Source of the DNA: Catenuloplanes niger | GTDB lineage: Bacteria; Actinomycetota; Actinomycetes; Mycobacteriales; Micromonosporaceae | Reading direction: 5' to 3' | Assembly: GCF_031458255.1 (NCBI RefSeq) | Contig: NZ_JAVDYC010000001.1 | Span: 8,542,501-8,606,500, forward strand | DNA length: 64,000 nucleotides | Part shown: positions 25,495-33,389 of the stretch, piece after piece | Layout: every line of letters begins with the position of its first letter | How positions within the stretch are numbered: position 1 is the first letter of the stretch | The notes under the pieces: generated by a model | Databases searched by the model: none | Told to the model about the DNA's origin: nothing | The model's input: only the letters and a program-made list of their open reading frames with translations | Program-made: the position numbers and the translations under genes

Positions 25495-25545
25495 CATGTC
25501 CCGCTCCCGGCGGCTCGGCCGCCGGTGCTCCCGCGGGCACCGGTC
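25495..25545 (+). repeat. dispersed ~52-bp intergenic repeat, copy C
   Basis: Third copy, starting at the ferredoxin stop codon, with a one-base gap relative to copies A and B and an identical 20-base core at 25526-25545. It is followed at 25546-25613 by GC-rich sequence with no gene. Confidence 0.6.
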
Positions 25546-25613
25546 GGCCCCGGGGGGCCTCCCTGCCGGTCCCGCGTCGCACGGGCGCGGGCCGTGGTTC
25601 CACGTCACACAAT

Positions 25614-25663
25614 CTTGACGGCGGCGTCAAGTTGGGTGCAGGCTTCTTGACCATGGAGTCAAG
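25614..25663. promoter_or_regulatory. two identical 18-bp palindromic operators
   Basis: CTTGAC-N6-GTCAAG occurs at 25614-25631 and again at 25646-25663, 32 bases centre to centre. The second covers the start codon at 25653. TTGACG of the first site can serve as a -35 box, placing the transcript start close to that ATG. Two perfect sites in front of an operon ending in a tetR gene imply autorepression by that TetR protein. Confidence 0.75.
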
Positions 25664-25787
25664 TACAGCGACGGACGTTCTCGACGACGTCCCGGAGGAC
25701 GCGGAGACCGTCGCGCCCCCGGCCCTGATCATGCTGGAGCCCGCGGACGACGCCGCGGTCTGTGACGTGGACGGAGTGTGCGCCTGA
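25653..25787 (+). CDS. 44-residue acidic peptide ending in CDVDGVCA
   Basis: Short, very acidic N-terminus (STATDVLDDVPEDAETV), a hydrophobic middle (APPALIMLEP), and a tail AAVCDVDGVCA with two cysteines five residues apart. Its stop overlaps the start of a DsbA-like oxidoreductase gene (TGATG). There is no Shine-Dalgarno; the start lies inside the second operator and may be leaderless. The leader-plus-Cys-tail layout recalls ribosomal peptide precursors or a small thiol substrate of the next enzyme. It is not assigned to a family. It could also be just a regulatory leader peptide. Confidence 0.55.
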   Translation: MESSTATDVLDDVPEDAETVAPPALIMLEPADDAAVCDVDGVCA

Positions 25788-26467
25788 TGAGCGCGAGCGT
25801 GTTCGGCGCGGCCGCGGAGCCGATCGTGATCGACGTCTGGAGCGACGTCGTGTGCCCGTTCTGCTACCTCGGCCACGGCGTGCTGGAGCAGGCGATCGCG
25901 CAGTTCCCGCACGGCTCGTCGGTGCGGGTCCGCTACCGCAGCTTCCAGCTGCACCCGGGCATCACGCGGGCGGTCCCCGCGGACGACTACGTGGTGGCGA
26001 AGCTCGGCCTGCCGAAGGCGCAGCTGGACGCGTCGCACGCGCAGATCGCCTCGCGCGGTGCCGAGGTCGGCCTGGACTACCGGTTCGAGAAGGCGCTCAT
26101 GGCCGACACCATGGACGCGCACCGGATCATCCACCTGGCCGACGCGCACGGCCGGCAGATCGACGCCGTCAAGCGGATGTTCAAGGCCGAGTTCACCGAC
26201 GGCCTCGACGTCTCCGACCACACCGTGCTGGCCGACCTCGCGGTCGAGCTCGGCCTGGACCGGGACGAGGCGATCAAAACGCTGGAGACCAAGGGGTACG
26301 AGAAGGAGATCCAGGCCGATCTGCGGCAGGCCCGGCAGTACGGGATCACCGGCGTGCCGTTCTTCGTCTTCGACAGCAAGCGCGCGGTCTCCGGTGCCCA
26401 GCCGCTGGAGACGTTCCGGCACGCGCTCGACGTGAGCTGGCAGGACCGCGCCGCCACCCCGGCATGA
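25787..26467 (+). CDS. DsbA-family thiol oxidoreductase of FrnE type
   Basis: 226 residues, with GGAG at 25773. VIDVWSDVVCPFCYLG carries the active-site Cys23-Pro-Phe-Cys26; the C-terminal TGVPFFVFDSKRAVSGAQPLETF has the cis-Pro loop of the thioredoxin fold. A helical insert follows the standard FrnE pattern (YVVAKLGL..., MADTMDAHRIIHLADAHG). No signal peptide, so it acts in the cytosol. It overlaps the peptide gene upstream and the tetR gene downstream, forming a tight three-gene operon. Confidence 0.93.
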   Translation: MSASVFGAAAEPIVIDVWSDVVCPFCYLGHGVLEQAIAQFPHGSSVRVRYRSFQLHPGITRAVPADDYVVAKLGLPKAQLDASHAQIASRGAEVGLDYRFEKALMADTMDAHRIIHLADAHGRQIDAVKRMFKAEFTDGLDVSDHTVLADLAVELGLDRDEAIKTLETKGYEKEIQADLRQARQYGITGVPFFVFDSKRAVSGAQPLETFRHALDVSWQDRAATPA

Positions 26468-27027
26468 CGTCGCTGCGGTCGGACGCCCGGCGGAACATCG
26501 AGGGCATCCGCCGGGCCGCCATCGACGCGTTCCGCACCGGCGGGCTGACCGTGCCGCTGGACGACGTGGCGCGGGCCGCCGGGGTCAGCAAGGGCACGAT
26601 CTACCACCGGTTCGGCAGCCGGCGCGGGCTGATCGACGCGGTCGTCGACGAGCTCGTCGCCGCGCGGATCGGCGAGATCATCGACGCGGTCGAGGCGCTC
26701 GACGGGCCGCTGGAACGGTTCGAGGAGTACCTGCTGCGCACCTGGCTGCTGCAGTTCGACGAGCCGGCCGCGAACGACGTGCTGATGCGGGTGCTGCCCG
26801 ACTCGGCGCCGCTGACCACGCTGTTCGACCGGTCCTGCGAGGTCGGCCGGCGGCTGCTGGCCGACGCGCAGGCGGCCGGCGTGGTGCGCGCGGACATCAC
26901 GCCGGAGGACCTGGTGCAGCTGATCCTGGAACGCGGCGCGATCATCCGGGCCTGCGACCGCCAGACCCGCGACGACTACCGCCGCCGCCTCGACTTCACG
27001 CTGCGGGGCCTGCGGGCCAGCCGTTGA
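26464..27027 (+). CDS. TetR-family transcriptional repressor
   Basis: 187 residues, ATGA overlap with the oxidoreductase gene. N-terminal helix-turn-helix IRRAAIDAFRTGGLTVPLDDVARAAGVSKGTIYHRFGSRRGLIDAVV fits TetR. The ligand domain has the DEPAANDVLMRVLPD..., LERGAIIRACDRQTRDDYRRRL ends common to the SbtR-like group. The likely target is the pair of CTTGAC-N6-GTCAAG palindromes at the head of its own operon. The inducer is unknown; a thiol or redox stress compound is a guess from the context. Confidence 0.93.
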   Translation: MTSLRSDARRNIEGIRRAAIDAFRTGGLTVPLDDVARAAGVSKGTIYHRFGSRRGLIDAVVDELVAARIGEIIDAVEALDGPLERFEEYLLRTWLLQFDEPAANDVLMRVLPDSAPLTTLFDRSCEVGRRLLADAQAAGVVRADITPEDLVQLILERGAIIRACDRQTRDDYRRRLDFTLRGLRASR

Positions 27028-27075
27028 CCACCCCCCCGGGGTGGGCCGGGTTCCGGCCCGCCCCGGGAGTCCGCG

Positions 27076-27187
27076 CACGGCCGGGTCGCGTTCACGGTCG
27101 GGTCGCGTGCACGGCCGGGTCGCGTGCACGGCCGGGTCGCGTGCACGGCCGGGTCGTGCTCACGGCCGGGTCGTGCTCACGGCCGGG
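27076..27187. repeat. 17-bp tandem repeat, 6-7 copies, in a convergent junction
   Basis: Units of CACGGCCGGGTCGCGTG start at 27076, 27093, 27110, 27127, 27144 and 27161, with a partial seventh. The last two carry GTGCT instead of GCGTG. The array fills the space between the tetR stop and the next minus-strand gene and runs into that gene's stop codon. No direct terminator stem is obvious. Confidence 0.85.
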
Positions 27188-28727
27188 GCAGCGCGAAGGA
27201 GTAGAACGTGGTGCTGGCCGCGCCGAGCCGCTGGTAGCCGTTGCCCCAGTAGAGCCGTCCGTCCACGACGGCCGGTCCGGCGTTCGACGCGCCCGCGCCC
27301 TGGAACTCCCACAGCACCGCGCCGGTCGCGGCGTCCAGCGCGTACATGTACCCGTTGAGCGCGCCGTGGTAGACGACGCCGTTCGCGACCGTGGCGGGGC
27401 CGACCGCCAGCCCGCCGTGCGGCTCCGGCACCTGCCACAGCACCCGGCCGGTCGCCACGTCCAGCGCGCCGAACGAGCTGTAGTCGATCGTCCGGCCGTC
27501 CGGCAGCGTGTACGGGACGCGGTCGTTGTTCGTCTCCGCGAAGTAGATGCGCCGCCCGTCCGTGGCCGTGCCCCACTCGATGCCGCCGAGGACCGAGCCG
27601 GGGCCGACCGACGCGCTCCAGATGATCTCCCCGGTCGCGGCGTCGAGCATCCAGAACTCGCCGCTCTTCTGCCCGGCGCCGACCGCCGGCCGTGGTTCTC
27701 CGTGCTTGCCGGGCAGGGTGAACAGGTGCGTACCGTCGCTGGTGTCGTGGTCCGGTCCGGGGTTCGGGCAGTTGTTCGGCGGGAAGCCGGGCACGCAGCC
27801 GAGGTTCCACTCGTCGAAGCGCTCCGGCCCGGTCGACCACTTGATCCGCCCGGTGCGCAGGTCGAACGCGACGATCGAGTCCTTCGCGTTCCACGCCGGC
27901 AGGCACTCGGCGGGCGTACCCCCGTTGTCCTGGCATTCCCGGGCGCTGTCCGGCACCGAGTAGTTCTGGCCGGTGCCGGCGAAGACCGTGCCGCTGCGCG
28001 GGTCGACGGTCGGCGTGCTGCCCCAGACGGACGCGCCGCTGAAGACATCGCCGCCCGGGCCCTGGTCCGGCAGCGTGTGCGACTTCCAGCGGACCGCGCC
28101 GGTGCGCGCGTCGACCGCGACCAGGCTGCCGCGGAACGTGCAGCAGTCGTACGCCGGGTCGCCGGCGAGCAGGAACTCCAGCGACGACACGCCCTGGTAG
28201 AGCACGCCGTCGTGAATCACCGGCGACGAGGTGAGGATCGCCTGCGGGTGCGGGTCCGTCGCGGTACGCCAGCGCAGGTCACCGGTGCGGGCGTCGAGCG
28301 CGAGCAGCACGGCGCCGGCCTGCGTGCCGAGGTAGACGGTGTCGCCGTGCACGACCGGGCTGGTCCGGGAGAACGTGCCGGCCACGCCGGACAGCTCCGG
28401 CACCGACCGGGTCCACCGCACCGCGCCGGTGCGCGCGTCGAGTTTCTGCAGCGTGCCGCCCCAGTCCGGGACGTAGACGGCGCCGTCGGCCACCGCCGGC
28501 GTGGCCGAGACGTCCCCGGCGGTGGTCGCGGTCCAGTCGACCGCGAGCCGCCCGGCGGTCCGCGGGCCGAGGACCCGCTCGCCCGGGTTGGAGCGGCTGT
28601 TCGCCAGGTCGTGGCCGCCCATCGACCACCGGCCGCGTACCGTGCCGGTGTCGTCCGTGGGTGTCGCGGCGGTCGCCGCCGTGGCGCTGAGCATCAGGAT
28701 GACCGTCGCCAGTGCTGCCGTCCTCAC
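27177..28727 (-). CDS. secreted PQQ-type eight-bladed beta-propeller protein
   Basis: 516 residues with a signal peptide (LATVILMLSATAATAATP). Repeated blades read LDARTGAVRW, VDARTGAVRWKS, LDAATGEIIWS and DVATGRVLWQ, the WGAxD-like blade ends of PQQ-dependent alcohol dehydrogenases and polyvinyl-alcohol dehydrogenases. YDCCTF may be the vicinal Cys pair that flanks PQQ. No cytochrome c (CxxCH) domain is present. It could be a PQQ dehydrogenase or a non-enzymatic propeller. Its 3' end lies in the 17-bp repeat array. Confidence 0.82.
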   Translation of the reverse strand: MRTAALATVILMLSATAATAATPTDDTGTVRGRWSMGGHDLANSRSNPGERVLGPRTAGRLAVDWTATTAGDVSATPAVADGAVYVPDWGGTLQKLDARTGAVRWTRSVPELSGVAGTFSRTSPVVHGDTVYLGTQAGAVLLALDARTGDLRWRTATDPHPQAILTSSPVIHDGVLYQGVSSLEFLLAGDPAYDCCTFRGSLVAVDARTGAVRWKSHTLPDQGPGGDVFSGASVWGSTPTVDPRSGTVFAGTGQNYSVPDSARECQDNGGTPAECLPAWNAKDSIVAFDLRTGRIKWSTGPERFDEWNLGCVPGFPPNNCPNPGPDHDTSDGTHLFTLPGKHGEPRPAVGAGQKSGEFWMLDAATGEIIWSASVGPGSVLGGIEWGTATDGRRIYFAETNNDRVPYTLPDGRTIDYSSFGALDVATGRVLWQVPEPHGGLAVGPATVANGVVYHGALNGYMYALDAATGAVLWEFQGAGASNAGPAVVDGRLYWGNGYQRLGAASTTFYSFALPRP

Positions 28728-28796
28728 TCCGCACTCCTCCCCGCCGTGCGCGGGGCGCGCCGGTCGCCGGGCCGACGTTACGGAGCACTATCGATG

Positions 28797-28814
28797 CATT
28801 CAAGTGCGTGAATG
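28797..28814. promoter_or_regulatory. CATTCA-N6-TGAATG inverted repeat upstream of the propeller gene
   Basis: A perfect 6-6-6 inverted repeat about 70 bases upstream of the start codon, in locally AT-richer sequence; probable operator. The remainder of 28728-28974 shows only the terminator below. Confidence 0.45.
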
Positions 28815-28929
28815 TCAGATGGTGCGACTGCTGGTCACCGGAACTTCCGGGGCTCTTCCGGCCGATGCGGTGCGACAGCCGGTGCGGTGCGACAGTCGAC
28901 CTGTGACGGCCGACGTGTCGGGGCCGGAG

Positions 28930-28970
28930 CGCGGCGGTCGTGGCCCCGGGTGGGCGCCACGACCGCCGCG
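28930..28970 (-). terminator. 15-bp stem terminator after the formaldehyde dehydrogenase gene
   Basis: CGCGGCGGTCGTGGC (28930-28944) pairs exactly with 28956-28970, 11-base loop, five bases past the stop codon. Confidence 0.85.
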
Positions 28971-28974
28971 TGAC

Positions 28975-30219
28975 TCAGGCGCGGGAGCCGCACATGCCGT
29001 GCGGGTCGAGGACGTACTTGCGGGCCGCGCCCCGATCGAAGTCCTGGTAGCCGCGGGCGGCCTGGTCCAGCGGGATCGGGGTCGCGTTCACGTTCTCCGC
29101 GATCCGCACCCGGTCGTGCAGGATCGCCATCATCAGGCCCCGGTTGTACTTCATCACCGGGCACTGGCCGGTCACGAACGAGTGCGACTTCGCCCAGCCG
29201 AGCCCGAGCCGCAGCGACAGCGACCCGACCCGTGCGGCCTCGTCCACGCCGCCGGGGTCGCCGGTCACGTAGAGCCCGGGCACGCCGATCGCACCACCGG
29301 CGCGGGTGAGGTCCATCAGCGAGTTCAGCACGGTGGCCGGCATCTCGGTGCGCGCGTCGGCCCCGTGGCCGCGCGCCTCGAACCCGACCGCGTCGACGGC
29401 CGCGTCGACCAGCGGCTGCCCGATCGCCGGCGCGGACCGGCCGAGGATCTGCTGCACCTGCTCGGCCGGGTCGCCGTCGGCCACGTTCACGGTCTCGCAC
29501 CCGAAGCTGCGCGCCTGCTCCAGCCGCTCCTCGTTCAGGTCACCGACGATCACGACGGCCGCGCCGAGCAGCCAGGCGGACGTGGCCGCGGCCAGCCCGA
29601 CCGGTCCGGCACCCGCGATGTAGACCGTGGAGCCGGTGGTCACGCCCGCGCTGACGCACCCGTGGTAGCCGGTCGGGAAGATGTCGGCCAGCATCGCCAG
29701 GTCCAGGATCTTCTCCAGCGCCTGGTCCCGGTCCGGGAACCGCAGCAGGTTCCAGTCCGCGTACGGCACCATCACGTACTCGGCCTGGCCGCCGACCCAG
29801 CCGCCCATGTCGACGTACCCGTACGCCGAGCCGGGCCGGTCCGGGTTGACGCTCAGGCAGACGCCGGTCTTGCCCTCCTTGCAGTTGCGGCACCGCCCGC
29901 AGGCGATGTTGAACGGCACCGAGCAGATGTCGCCGACCCTGATGAACTCCACGTCCGGCCCGACGTCGACCACCTCGCCGGTGATCTCGTGCCCGAGCAC
30001 CAGCCCCTCCGGCGCGGTGGTCCGCCCGCGCACCATGTGCTGGTCACTGCCGCAGATGTTGCTGGCCACGGTCCGCAGGATCACGCCGTGCGGCGTCCGC
30101 CGCCCCACGTTCGCCTTGTTGACTCCGGGCCCGTCCGTCAACTCGTACCCCGGGTAGTCGATCTCCCGGATCCCGACCTGCCCCGGCCCCTGATAGATCA
30201 CCGCGCGATTGGCTGGCAT
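28975..30219 (-). CDS. fdhA: glutathione-independent formaldehyde dehydrogenase (zinc, NAD)
   Basis: 414 residues, close to the ~400 of the Pseudomonas putida enzyme, with a ~10-residue loop near 28-40 more. Catalytic zinc: Cys56 (NICGSDQHM) and His77-Glu78 (GLVLGHEITGE); structural zinc Cys107, Cys110, Cys113, Cys121. The NAD fold has GAGPVG. The blocks YGYVDMGGWVGGQAEYV, DAVGFEARGHGAD and LGLGWAKSHSF are diagnostic of this dismutase-like formaldehyde dehydrogenase rather than a general alcohol dehydrogenase. It oxidises formaldehyde to formate in the cytosol. The gene is monocistronic with its own terminator. Confidence 0.95.
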   Translation of the reverse strand: MPANRAVIYQGPGQVGIREIDYPGYELTDGPGVNKANVGRRTPHGVILRTVASNICGSDQHMVRGRTTAPEGLVLGHEITGEVVDVGPDVEFIRVGDICSVPFNIACGRCRNCKEGKTGVCLSVNPDRPGSAYGYVDMGGWVGGQAEYVMVPYADWNLLRFPDRDQALEKILDLAMLADIFPTGYHGCVSAGVTTGSTVYIAGAGPVGLAAATSAWLLGAAVVIVGDLNEERLEQARSFGCETVNVADGDPAEQVQQILGRSAPAIGQPLVDAAVDAVGFEARGHGADARTEMPATVLNSLMDLTRAGGAIGVPGLYVTGDPGGVDEAARVGSLSLRLGLGWAKSHSFVTGQCPVMKYNRGLMMAILHDRVRIAENVNATPIPLDQAARGYQDFDRGAARKYVLDPHGMCGSRA

Positions 30220-30338
30220 CGTTGCCTCCCTTTACGCCGCTGTCACCGCCATGCTTCGCGCGTCCCGGGCCGTTACGGAACCGTCGATTGTGGCGACTCC
30301 CGCCCAAACCGACATCACGCCCCGGCACACTGTGGGGC

Positions 30339-30731
30339 ATGACGCATCCGATCATGTTCGACGACGCCGATCCGCTGCTGCGGCGGGTGCGGGAGATCGC
30401 GCTCGCGTTCCCGGACGCGGCGGAGAAGATCTCGCACGGCCATCCGGCGTTCTACACGACCAAGGTCTTCGCCTACTACGGCGGCTCGCTGAAGGTGGAC
30501 GGCGAGTGGGTGCAGCACGAGCGGTCGCTGCTGGTGCTCGCAGACCCGGACGACCGCGCCGCGCTGCTGGGCGGCGACCGCGGCTACCTGCCCGCCTACC
30601 TGGGCCCGGCCGGCTGGGTCGGCGTCGACCTCGACGACGGCACCGACTGGGCCGAGGTCGCGGAACTGCTCGACGCCAGCTATCGCCGGACCGCCGGCAA
30701 ACGCCGCGTCGCCCGCCTGGACGCCCGCTGA
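30339..30731 (+). CDS. MmcQ/YjbR-like small protein
   Basis: 130 residues. LLRRVREIALAFPDAAEKISHGHPAFY..KVFAYYGG, then a Val/Leu-rich core (LLVLADPDDRAALLGGDRGYLPAYLGPAGWVGVDLDDGTDWAEVAELLDASYRRTA), matches the MmcQ/YjbR double-wing family fold. The exact biochemical role of this family is not settled. The ATG lies nine bases after CACACT with no ribosome site, so it may be leaderless. A 17-bp repeat array begins at its 3' end. Confidence 0.8.
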   Translation: MTHPIMFDDADPLLRRVREIALAFPDAAEKISHGHPAFYTTKVFAYYGGSLKVDGEWVQHERSLLVLADPDDRAALLGGDRGYLPAYLGPAGWVGVDLDDGTDWAEVAELLDASYRRTAGKRRVARLDAR

Positions 30732-30797
30732 CGGCCGACGCCCGCTGACGGCCGCTGACGGCCGACGCTCGCTGACGGCCGACGCTCGCTGTCGGCC
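30727..30797. repeat. 17-bp tandem repeat at a convergent junction
   Basis: Units GCTGACGGCCGACGCYC begin at 30727, 30754 and 30771, with a truncated unit at 30744 and a degenerate one at 30788. It lies between the MmcQ-like gene and a convergent membrane-protein gene. Confidence 0.75.
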
Positions 30798-30805
30798 GCG
30801 GGGGC

Positions 30806-31207
30806 TCAGCGCGCGCGGCGGAACTCCAGGTGGTCGCGGGCCGCCGGGCTCCACAGCAGGACCAGGCCGGCGCCGGAGGTGAGGATCGTGAAGAGGCTGA
30901 GCAGCGCGACCGCCGCCTGGCCCTCGGCGAACAGCGTCACCGTGCCGGCCGCCATCGCCACGTCGAACAGGACCGTGCCCACGGTGACCGTCCACAGCGC
31001 GCCCCGACGCCCGCCGGGCAGCGTCAGGACCAGGCCGAGGTAGCCGAGGTTGAGCAGCAGCAGCCCGCCCTCGGACCCGCCGTAGACCGGTTCGCGCACC
31101 GCGGCCACCGTGTTGTCCAGGAACACCAGCGTCCACGGCACCGCACTCACGATCAGCAGCACGACCGCCCAGGTCAGCGCCCGTGGCCTGGTCACATGTT
31201 CGTTCAC
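30806..31207 (-). CDS. four-helix membrane protein of unknown function
   Basis: 133 residues. Four hydrophobic stretches: WAVVLLIVSAVPWTLVFL, GLLLLNLGYLGLVLTLPG, ALWTVTVGTVLFDVAMAAGTVTLFA and VALLSLFTILTSGAGLVLLW. A charged C-terminus (HLEFRRAR) follows. No domain is recognised. It is likely an inner-membrane protein of the DoxX-like size class, but the family signature is missing. Confidence 0.65.
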   Translation of the reverse strand: MNEHVTRPRALTWAVVLLIVSAVPWTLVFLDNTVAAVREPVYGGSEGGLLLLNLGYLGLVLTLPGGRRGALWTVTVGTVLFDVAMAAGTVTLFAEGQAAVALLSLFTILTSGAGLVLLWSPAARDHLEFRRAR

Positions 31208-31269
31208 GGCGGCCAGCGTACGACCGGGCCGGCGCGCCCCGGCAGACCCGCGTTCGGGTAACAGGGGCG

Positions 31270-31306
31270 GGGTCCCACCGTCGCCGGCGAGGCGACGGTG
31301 GGACCC
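31270..31306 (-). terminator. perfect 16-bp terminator after the xylanase gene
   Basis: GGGTCCCACCGTCGCC (31270-31285) pairs exactly with 31291-31306, loop GGCGA; 19 bases past the xylanase stop. Confidence 0.9.
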
Positions 31307-31324
31307 GCTGATGCCCGTCCCGGG

Positions 31325-32410
31325 TTACGCCGCGGCCAGCGTGTCCCGCAGCGCGTAGTAGGCGGGTTTGCGCCGGAAGTCGTCCCACATCACGGTCGCG
31401 GCGCCCTCGGCCGGGAAGAAGTGCGGCACCCACGAGTACCTGTCCGTGAAGCCCCAGATCGTGAACGAGTTGCAGCCGTCGACCGCGAGGCACGCGTCCA
31501 GCACGGTCGTGTAGTACGTCGCCTGCGTGGCCAGCTGCTCCGCGGTCGGCACGCCGCCCTCCGGCAGGTCCATCCGCACGTCCAGCTCCGTGATCGCGGT
31601 GTGCAGACCGAGGTCGTCGAAGCGCTGCAGTACGGTCCGGAGCTGGTCCGGCGCCGGATACCGCGTGCTCAGGTGCGCCTGGGAGGCGAAACCGTGCAGC
31701 GGTACGCCGTCCGCGAGCAACTGCCGGGCCAGCGCCTCGTAGGCGTCCACCTTCGCACCCGGCCAGTCCACGCCGTAGTCGTTGAGGAACAACTGCGCGT
31801 GCGGGTCGGCCCGGTGCGCCCACCGGAACGCGTCCGCGACGATGCCCGGCCCGAGCTCCCGGATGAAGATGTTCTCCTGCCGGTACGCGCCGTTGTCGTC
31901 GAAGATCTCGTTGGCCACGTCCCACTGGTGGATCTGCCCGCGGTACCGTCCGGCCACGGTGAGGATGTGGTCCTTCAGGATCGCCCGCAGCTCCGCCTTG
32001 GTGAACGTGCCCTCGGTCAGCCACGCCGGGTTCTGGCTGTGCCAGAGCAGCGTGTGCCCGCGCACCGCCTGCCCGTTCTGCCGCGCGAACCGCACGATCG
32101 CGTCCGCCGGCCCGAACCGGTACTCGTGCCGCCCGGGATGGATGAACTCCCACTTCATCTGGTTCTCCGGGCTCGCCGAGCTGAACTGCTGTGCCAGCAC
32201 CCGCCGGTACGCCCGGTCCGCGGTGAACGGATCCGGGTACTCCTGCTCCAGGTGGTGCCCGCCGCCGGCCACCGCGGTGCCGATCCGCAGCCCGTGCGGC
32301 GCCGCCTTCCGCAGCGTGTCCTCCCGCCCGCCCGCCTGCGCCGGCGCGGTCCAGCCGCCGGCGAGCACCACGACCGCCATCGCGGCCACGGCGACACGGT
32401 TCCTCCTCAT
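31325..32410 (-). CDS. secreted GH10 endo-1,4-beta-xylanase
   Basis: 361 residues. Signal peptide (MRRNRVAVAAMAVVVLAG..APAQAG). The GH10 TIM barrel shows NQMKWEFIHP, GHTLLWHSQNPAWL, acid/base Glu168 (WDVANEIF), FLNDYG, GFASQAHLS, nucleophile Glu275 (AITELDVRM) and IWGFTDRYSWVP. No carbohydrate-binding module is attached. It hydrolyses xylan backbones outside the cell. Upstream (32535-32545) is a CGAAACTTTCG box like those before Streptomyces xylanase genes, so xylo-oligosaccharide induction is likely. Confidence 0.97.
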   Translation of the reverse strand: MRRNRVAVAAMAVVVLAGGWTAPAQAGGREDTLRKAAPHGLRIGTAVAGGGHHLEQEYPDPFTADRAYRRVLAQQFSSASPENQMKWEFIHPGRHEYRFGPADAIVRFARQNGQAVRGHTLLWHSQNPAWLTEGTFTKAELRAILKDHILTVAGRYRGQIHQWDVANEIFDDNGAYRQENIFIRELGPGIVADAFRWAHRADPHAQLFLNDYGVDWPGAKVDAYEALARQLLADGVPLHGFASQAHLSTRYPAPDQLRTVLQRFDDLGLHTAITELDVRMDLPEGGVPTAEQLATQATYYTTVLDACLAVDGCNSFTIWGFTDRYSWVPHFFPAEGAATVMWDDFRRKPAYYALRDTLAAA

Positions 32411-32534
32411 CGAGACCCCTCCCTGTCAAAGTTCCGGAATTCTCCCCGAAAGCGACCGCATCGCACGCTAAGCAACGCAGCGAACAACGTCAATGCTCAC
32501 TGCCTGCGATATGTGGATTCTGCCGATAAGAGAC

Positions 32535-32545
32535 CGAAACTTTCG
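32535..32545. promoter_or_regulatory. CGAAACTTTCG operator (xylanase-type box)
   Basis: This 11-bp inverted repeat lies 125 bases ahead of the xylanase start. The same sequence is known (from memory) in Streptomyces xylanase promoters and contains the CGAA-N3-TTCG core used by LacI-type xylan regulators such as BxlR. Confidence 0.65.
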
Positions 32546-32549
32546 AAGG

Positions 32550-33335
32550 TCAGGCGTCCCGCCGGATCCGCTCCAGCCAGTCGGCGACCAGGGCCGCGCA
32601 CAGCTGCCGCTGTTCGAACATCAGGTTGTGCCCGGCCGCGTCGAGCGTCACGAACGACGCACGCGGGTAGTGCTCGACCCGGCGCCAGGCGTCGGCGTAC
32701 CCGACGACGTGGTCCTGCCGGCCCGTGACGTGCAGTGCCGGCTGCCGGAAGGGCTCCGGGTGCGCGTCCTCCGGTTCCCGGTCGAGCGAGTAGCGCCGCG
32801 CGACGAGCTCCAGGGCGCGCTGATCGGCGCCGTCAAGCCCGGGCAGCAGGTACTCCAGGAACGCCCGTGCGTCGTCCACCGACTCGACCACGGCGTCCTC
32901 CCGGTACTGCGTGACCGCGGGCCCGAGCAGCGCCGCCACGTCGAGATCCCGTCGCAGCACCGTGCGGGGCGGCACGGCCCGGCGGTCGTGCGCGGCGACG
33001 AAGACGCCGACCAGGGTCGCCAGCCCGAGCACCCGCGGCCGCAGCTCATGGGCGACGTGGCGGGCGATCATCCCGCCGAACGAACACCCCAGCACCGCGA
33101 ACGGTTCCTCACCGAGCCGCCCGCGGATCTCGGCGACCACCGCGTCCGCCACCTCCTGCGAGCCGGCCACATCGCCGGCCGGCGACCCGGTGGCCCCGGG
33201 CAGGTCGAGATAGATCCGCCGCCAGCCACCCACCCGGGTGAACGTCGCCTCCAGCGGCAGCAGGCTCCGATGATCGAGCCCGAACCCATGAATCAGCACC
33301 ACCGGGCGGCCGGCGCCCACCTCGTACGCGAACAC
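32550..33335 (-). CDS. alpha/beta-fold hydrolase
   Basis: 261 residues. Oxyanion-side VVLIHGFGLDHRS, nucleophile elbow LGCSFGGM (Ser85), and late catalytic His in LDAAGHNLMFEQRQL. The strand LHVTGRQDHVVGYADA fits the acid-residue loop of the fold. The substrate is not evident; small esterase, lipase or lactonase functions are all possible. It lies upstream of the xylanase on the same strand, separated by the xylan-type box. No signal peptide. Confidence 0.87.
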   Translation of the reverse strand: MFAYEVGAGRPVVLIHGFGLDHRSLLPLEATFTRVGGWRRIYLDLPGATGSPAGDVAGSQEVADAVVAEIRGRLGEEPFAVLGCSFGGMIARHVAHELRPRVLGLATLVGVFVAAHDRRAVPPRTVLRRDLDVAALLGPAVTQYREDAVVESVDDARAFLEYLLPGLDGADQRALELVARRYSLDREPEDAHPEPFRQPALHVTGRQDHVVGYADAWRRVEHYPRASFVTLDAAGHNLMFEQRQLCAALVADWLERIRRDA

Positions 33336-33389
33336 GCCGCGACCTTACGGGACACCGCGATGCCACGCCCCGGCACGTGGGATGTGCGC

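Noticed and set aside
27076-27187. Repeat array considered as a CRISPR array
   Set aside because: Units of 17 bp are contiguous with no spacers, and no cas genes are present. It is a simple tandem repeat.
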